Position numbers and translations under genes: made by a program. The notes under the pieces were generated by a model, which saw only the letters and a program-made list of their open reading frames with translations, had not been told where the DNA came from and ran no database searches. A DNA stretch of 64,000 nt from Terriglobales bacterium (GTDB lineage: Bacteria; Acidobacteriota; Terriglobia; Terriglobales; Acidobacteriaceae): assembly GCA_035561515.1 (NCBI GenBank), contig DATMXP010000040.1:1-64000 (forward strand). Direction: 5' to 3'. Shown piece by piece: positions 60,147 through 64,000 of this stretch (the first letter of the stretch is position 1; every line of letters starts with the position of its first letter).

Positions 60147-60797
60147 ATGAAAATTCGTTTGGCAGTCCTTGTGGTACTGCTTGTGACATTTGCCGCCTCA
60201 TCTGCCATGGCCGATGTTGTGGATTTCAATGGCATTCCGAACGGAACCGTTATCAACAATTACTACACCGGGGTGACATTCTCGTGTGTAGGCTGTGGAT
60301 TGGACGGTACCGGACCGAACATTTACGCCCGTGGAGACGGCACGAGCAATGTGGTTTCGTTGTTCGGCACGGGTCTGCCCTTCTTTGATGCTCGCTGGGG
60401 AGGAATCAGGGCCACCTTTGACACGGCCCAGAGCGTAGTTGCCATTAACGCCCAGGCTGTGCTTCCGCCGGAATACCTCGGAACTCCGACAAATAAGCCC
60501 TGGCTTCAGGCATTCGATGCAAGCAACAACTTGCTCGGTACCGTCTATTACCCAATCAACTATGGCGATGCCGGTTTTGGCACTTTCCAAACGCTTACCT
60601 TCGATGCCGGAAGCAACGTGATCGCGTATGTTCAATTCTCCAGCCAGCATACGTCTGGGCCGGCTGTGTACGGTAATTTCGACGATTTGACTTTTAGGAC
60701 TCAGGGGACCGTTCCAACGGTTCCGGAGCCTGCTGCGATCATTCTTTTCGGTACCGGTGCATCCGCACTGTTGCTGAGGAAACGTGCGCGCAAATAA
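60147..60797 (+). CDS. PEP-CTERM exported protein
   Basis: 216 residues: a signal peptide (LVVLLVTFAASSAMA), a beta-rich extracellular domain (about 25-185), and a C-terminal sorting tail with PEP in TVPEPAAIILF, a transmembrane helix and basic end (LLLRKRARK). The tail marks the protein for processing by an exosortase, which is not in the window. Its role, probably in exopolysaccharide or surface association, is unknown. It ends before a good hairpin terminator. The second PEP-CTERM gene lies 0.9 kb further on, oppositely oriented. Confidence 0.88.
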   Translation: MKIRLAVLVVLLVTFAASSAMADVVDFNGIPNGTVINNYYTGVTFSCVGCGLDGTGPNIYARGDGTSNVVSLFGTGLPFFDARWGGIRATFDTAQSVVAINAQAVLPPEYLGTPTNKPWLQAFDASNNLLGTVYYPINYGDAGFGTFQTLTFDAGSNVIAYVQFSSQHTSGPAVYGNFDDLTFRTQGTVPTVPEPAAIILFGTGASALLLRKRARK

Positions 60798-60818
60798 GGA
60801 CGTGGGGAATCTCGCAGA

Positions 60819-60841
60819 GGGTCGCGCAAAGCGACCCTTTT
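60819..60841 (+). terminator. Intrinsic terminator after the first PEP-CTERM gene
   Basis: Perfect 7-bp stem GGGTCGC/GCGACCC with a five-base loop, then TTTTCGCTT. Confidence 0.88.
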
Positions 60842-60916
60842 CGCTTGTTCAGAGTGTCACTTGAACCGAGTGCATTGGTGTGAGAGGAATGACGTCTGGG
60901 CCCGATGTTCTGATTC

Positions 60917-61489
60917 TCAATTTTTCGGAGCCGTCACAAGCGCTTCCTGTTGTCTGATGAGTTCTTCTCTTTTACTCGTAATGTCCTGCGCCAGATCGGT
61001 GGGGAATGGTCGAAGGGCGTTTTTCTTCGCTCGTATGGAATCGAAAACGTTCAGTGCCTGCCGTGCATGGATCTGAGCGCTCTGCAACTGCTCCTGTTTG
61101 TCTGACTGCATCTCAAGTACCGCATCTTCCAGCATCCCGAGAGCGGCGCCATATTCCGTTGCCAGTGGCGCGGCTTTGATCGCGCATTCACCGTAGCCTC
61201 TCACCTTGGGAATCACCGAAACCGCCGCTGCGGCAAACGCCATCACTCCGACCAGCGCCTGTGCCCACCATCCGGTTTTCGCCGCAATTGCTCCCCATGC
61301 ACTCAACCCGGTAACAACGCTGATGAGGCTGGCGACGATCGTGTATCGGTCCGCCCGCACCTGCATCTTTTCCGCGTAAAGGTTGAGATGATTCGCCCAA
61401 TACCCCGCGCTCACAATGCACTCGATCATTCGCCGTTGCGATATGTTCGCAGTCGCGGGCGTTGCTGCTGCATTTCCGCCGTTGGACAT
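60917..61489 (-). CDS. SLATT-like two-helix membrane protein
   Basis: 190 residues from ATG 61489, with AGGAGG upstream; the ORF extends further in frame to 61531 but that part looks untranslated. A pattern typical of SLATT/DUF4231-type proteins is visible: a YWANHLNLYAEKMQVRADRY helix, two transmembrane helices (IVASLISVVTGLSAWGAIAA and AQALVGVMAFAAAAVSVI), then a helical cytoplasmic tail. The family is predicted to form pores in nucleotide-dependent conflict systems. No SMODS, SLOG or nucleotidyltransferase partner is seen. It is monocistronic between two PEP-CTERM genes. Confidence 0.6.
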   Translation of the reverse strand: MSNGGNAAATPATANISQRRMIECIVSAGYWANHLNLYAEKMQVRADRYTIVASLISVVTGLSAWGAIAAKTGWWAQALVGVMAFAAAAVSVIPKVRGYGECAIKAAPLATEYGAALGMLEDAVLEMQSDKQEQLQSAQIHARQALNVFDSIRAKKNALRPFPTDLAQDITSKREELIRQQEALVTAPKN

Positions 61490-61685
61490 CGTTACCTCCT
61501 GGCTAAATCGAGCCCTGACACGGCGAATCATAGTCCGGAATAGACGGATGGAACGGAACCGCTGCAGTTATTCCGCGCGAAGATTTCCCGAATTGGCACC
61601 GGGCCGAATCCCATGCGACGTACGAAGCCTCGCGACGTTTCGTTGCCTGACCATTTGCGCGCATCATTCTGGCGATGCGTTCACG

Positions 61686-62339
61686 TCAATGAACTATCCT
61701 TCTCACCCGAACCGCAAACACAAGCAGTCCCCCTCCGAATATCACGAACGACGCTGGTTCCGGGATTCCAAAGTGGTCGAGATGGGCATCTATTTCAAAC
61801 TGGTAAAACACGCCATTCTTTGTCTGTTGCCCGATAATAGCGAACCCATGCGTACTCAGACCGCTCTCGAAATAACTGAGCGCCGGCGGCATTAAAGGAA
61901 GGCTGTCATCCTTAAATACGGTGCCTCCGTCGTTATCGAGATAGAGTTCCAGCAAAAGATAATCCTGCTGGTCCGCCTGATTTCCGGCTTCTGCACTCGC
62001 GCTGTACCAGTCGTGCCCATTCGAGTCGTTCTCCACATAAATGGCCACCGTCGGTATGGCTAACATCATTCCGCCGATATTCACCATCATCCCGTAAGGT
62101 CCGCCGGATGAGACGTAAGTGCCCGTGTTGGGATCTGGATAGGGAAAGGTATCAGGTGACTGCGAGTCGAAAATGAAGTTGCCTGTAAGCTGCGTTCCGT
62201 TCTGTATCGCCGTTTCGAAAGGATTATCTGGACTGAACATCGTGTACCGAACCGTTCCCGAGAATGTGAACTTCACTGGAGCGGCATACATCTGTAGGTA
62301 ACACGCAAACACGAACAGCAGTACGAGGAACTTTCTCAT
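61686..62339 (-). CDS. PEP-CTERM exported protein (second)
   Basis: 217 residues. Signal peptide LVLLFVFACYLQMYA, a beta-sandwich-like extracellular domain (FTFSGTVRYTMFSPDNPFETA, NFIFDSQSPDTFPYP), and a C-terminal tail GIPEPASFVIFGGGLLVFAVRVRR: PEP, transmembrane helix, basic end. It would need an exosortase elsewhere in the genome. The domain is often found in secreted surface proteins of unknown role. A 332-base intergenic region lies upstream on this strand. Confidence 0.88.
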   Translation of the reverse strand: MRKFLVLLFVFACYLQMYAAPVKFTFSGTVRYTMFSPDNPFETAIQNGTQLTGNFIFDSQSPDTFPYPDPNTGTYVSSGGPYGMMVNIGGMMLAIPTVAIYVENDSNGHDWYSASAEAGNQADQQDYLLLELYLDNDGGTVFKDDSLPLMPPALSYFESGLSTHGFAIIGQQTKNGVFYQFEIDAHLDHFGIPEPASFVIFGGGLLVFAVRVRRIVH

Positions 62340-62671
62340 AGCATTCCCTCCGTTCAGTTAGGAAAGGGCGACTCCCTTGGGAGGGACGACGAGTTTGCAA
62401 GAAAGGGGAGTATCCCGGGCCGTACTACTGCATGAACAACCCGGGATCAACGCATCGCCTCTGGCCAGAAGAGATTCGCGATGTATTCCCAGGTTCGGTC
62501 GGCCTGCCAGTGTTTTGAACCGATGGCTGGATTCTGTTACCACGGCAGGGCGGGGTCAATGGGAATCTGAGGTCGGCTAGGCAGCCTAGTTCCAAATTGG
62601 TCTCATACGATCCCGTCCATTTAGGCGCTTGAGAACGATTTGTGTCTCGTTCACCGCTCGGACGGCACCGC
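62340..62671. other. Intergenic region with an inverted repeat
   Basis: 332 bases with no credible gene. ATCCCGGG at 62412-62419 and CCCGGGAT at 62440-62447 form a perfect 8-bp inverted repeat around a 20-base loop. It lies upstream of the second PEP-CTERM gene and downstream of the DehI-like gene. No function assigned. Confidence 0.5.
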
Positions 62672-63523
62672 CTACGCTGCCACGTTCTGTGAGGCGTACT
62701 GCGGGAAGCTTCTTTGCCAGACGGCCGCAACCAGCGCGAACTGCGGCGCTAGCCGCGCGAAGTTGTCCACCATCTCCTCGACATCGCGCCACTGATCGGG
62801 GGACATATCTTTCAAATGCTTCCGGTGGTCGCGCACTGGCAATCCTGCAACCAACCCAAGCGAACGCCGCGAGACCTCGTCTTTTGCACGCACGAATGTC
62901 GGTTGGCTCATCAATTTTTTGGAATCCATCCAGACTGAGGCGAGGTACCCCGGGTAAGGCGAGATCACCCGGAAGAGAGTCGATACATTTTTCATGCCGA
63001 AGGCTTTGCGGATGTCGTTGTAGATGAGCCATGTTCGGATGCCAGCTTCTCGTTCGTTCGGCACGTTCAGTGTCATCATGCGTGCGAGTGCCGAAGCCTG
63101 TTTCCCCGCGGAGACTCTTCCACTTTGGCCGCCGGAATATCCACGCTGCATCAGCCGGGAAAAAAGGACGAGCTTCGGGATGGACCGCAGAAACACGCTC
63201 AGGATTCCGCCTAGTTGTTCAATGTCCCCAATGGAAAACTTCTGCGCTGCCAGAAGCCGAGCCTGAGAGGAAAAATGCCATCCATCGCTCACTGCAAGCG
63301 AGCGCACGAACTCCTCGAGTGCGCGAGATGCCGTCTGGAACTCTTTCGATCGTGCCACCGGCCCTAGGTCATCCCACATTGTCTTCAGGTACGCGGGACA
63401 TCCGGCGGCTAGTTTGAAGGTGCTGGGAACCCAGGGAACGTCGAAACTTGCTCGGATATCGCCGTAAACGCGCTGGAGGTCGGAGGAAACTTCCGTTTCT
63501 TCATACATCCGGGTAAGGGGCAT
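62672..63523 (-). CDS. DehI-like (group I haloacid dehalogenase family) protein
   Basis: About 283 residues from ATG 63523; an in-frame GTG at 63586 would add 21. The chain consists of two similar halves, each with a P-F-L-type helix pattern: FDVPWVPSTFKLAAGCPAYL and FGMKNVSTLFRVISPYPGYLASVW. This duplicated all-helical layout matches the DehI/PF10778 family, which includes 2-haloacid dehalogenases with an active-site Asp. Whether the catalytic residue is retained needs alignment. Next to the ribosomal gene rplS, with its own promoter region. Confidence 0.75.
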   Translation of the reverse strand: MPLTRMYEETEVSSDLQRVYGDIRASFDVPWVPSTFKLAAGCPAYLKTMWDDLGPVARSKEFQTASRALEEFVRSLAVSDGWHFSSQARLLAAQKFSIGDIEQLGGILSVFLRSIPKLVLFSRLMQRGYSGGQSGRVSAGKQASALARMMTLNVPNEREAGIRTWLIYNDIRKAFGMKNVSTLFRVISPYPGYLASVWMDSKKLMSQPTFVRAKDEVSRRSLGLVAGLPVRDHRKHLKDMSPDQWRDVEEMVDNFARLAPQFALVAAVWQRSFPQYASQNVAA

Positions 63524-63601
63524 CGCAGAGCTCTCAACAACTATGACGTCCAGAGACGCTGGCCGGTTGTGCGCAATACTCTGCACACCCTGCGAACAAA
63601 A

Positions 63602-63631
63602 ACCCCGAGCACACGCACGTGTACTCGGGGT
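63602..63631 (-). terminator. Intrinsic terminator of rplS
   Basis: A long, nearly perfect hairpin beginning ACCCCGAG/CTCGGGGT (14 bp, one G-T wobble), followed by TTTTT on the minus strand. Confidence 0.9.
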
Positions 63632-63658
63632 TCAATCTTCCAGCCAGAGCTGCTGCCG

Positions 63659-64000
63659 TTAGGCTTTCGCTGCGGTCTGGCGGGTATCCAGTTCCTTCAG
63701 GCGGGCAGCCTTGCCACGCAGTCCGCGCAGATAGTACAGCTTCGCGCGGCGAACCTTCGCCTGGCGGGTGACTTCAATCTTGTCGATGACGCGGGTGTTC
63801 ATCGGGAAGATACGCTCCACGCCGTGTCCGAAGCTCATCTTGCGGACCGTGAAGCTGGCCTGCGCGCCCGACGTCTTCTTGATCACAACGCCTTCGAACG
63901 CCTGCAGACGTTCCTTGTCGCCTTCCTTGATCTTGACCTGTACGCGTACGGTGTCGCCCGGCTTGAAGTTCGGCAGATCGGTGCGCTGCGCCTTGGCGAT
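63659..64000 (-). CDS. rplS: Ribosomal protein L19 (5' end beyond the window)
   Basis: The minus-strand frame reads [18 protein letters not shown] and on, then [58 protein letters not shown], the standard L19 sequence. 113 residues are visible and the N-terminal few are missing. L19 lies at the 30S-50S interface of the ribosome. A strong terminator follows; trmD and rimM, its usual partners, would lie outside the window. Confidence 0.96.
   Translation of the reverse strand: MAKAQRTDLPNFKPGDTVRVQVKIKEGDKERLQAFEGVVIKKTSGAQASFTVRKMSFGHGVERIFPMNTRVIDKIEVTRQAKVRRAKLYYLRGLRGKAARLKELDTRQTAAKA

Noticed and set aside
62412-62447. CCCGGG-containing inverted repeat as a terminator
   Set aside because: The loop is 20 bases and there is no T run on either side, so it was kept only as a repeat in the intergenic entry.
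1-64000. CRISPR array, insertion sequence or prophage
   Set aside because: No regularly spaced repeats, transposase or integrase reading frame, or phage genes were seen.

Overview
This is a 64 kb stretch of a GC-rich chromosome, most likely from an Acidobacteriota species (Terriglobia or Koribacter-like). That placement is an inference. It rests on a very large TonB-dependent receptor with an N-terminal carboxypeptidase-regulatory-like domain, a DUF2934 protein, a GH99-like secreted protein with a distinctive C-terminal tail, PEP-CTERM proteins, an imuA-imuB-dnaE2 cassette and many PilZ/PAS signalling proteins. The window is densely coded, mostly chromosomal genes. I see no insertion sequence, phage block or CRISPR array.

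Layout. 1-5.4 kb: a partial gene, a cytochrome c, tryptophanase (tnaA), a CDP-alcohol phosphatidyltransferase/GtrA pair and an exported cyclophilin. 5.7-10.4 kb: a DcaP-like porin, a glycine-zipper exported protein, an L,D-transpeptidase and a sigma-54 activator fused to a PilZ domain. 10.6-15.2 kb: the three-gene proton-translocating transhydrogenase operon (pntAa-pntAb-pntB), then a DUF2203 gene with quinolinate synthase (nadA). 15.5-24 kb: a CGNR regulator divergent from an alpha/beta hydrolase, moaA preceded by a molybdenum-cofactor (Moco) riboswitch, a twin-PilZ protein, a rhomboid-TPR protease, a double universal stress protein and type II NADH dehydrogenase. 24-36 kb: the TonB-dependent receptor, MnSOD, an HI0933-type flavoprotein, the ABC-F ATPase Uup, a secreted Asn/Gly-rich protein, a second cytochrome c, a 5'-nucleotidase and a GH99-like secreted protein. 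36.7-44.8 kb: a free-standing histidine-kinase dimerisation-like protein, a nucleotidyltransferase/glycosyltransferase pair, a small ORF behind a perfect CRP-type palindrome, OsmC, DUF1684, and a DUF885-like metallopeptidase coupled to an OPT transporter.

44.9-50.4 kb holds the most interesting module: kaiC, two different kaiB genes and a PAS histidine kinase, packed head to tail with overlaps. Upstream on the same strand are a subclass-B3-like metallo-beta-lactamase, a single-domain response regulator and a DUF2934 protein. It looks like a KaiA-less clock or timer with a two-component output. 50.6-56.6 kb is the ImuA-ImuB-DnaE2 translesion mutasome. 56.9-64 kb carries a secreted alpha/beta hydrolase, tRNA-Glu(CUC), an ACP-like protein whose two ACP halves appear in swapped order, a membrane gene split by an amber stop, two PEP-CTERM proteins around a SLATT-like 2TM protein, a DehI-like protein and the start of the rplS region.

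Functional themes: membrane energetics (Pnt, Ndh-2, cytochromes), oxidative-stress defence (MnSOD, OsmC), c-di-GMP-type signalling (three PilZ domains in two proteins), envelope and polysaccharide functions, and one timing or circadian-like signalling locus. All assignments come from reading motifs in the sequence; no database search was run.
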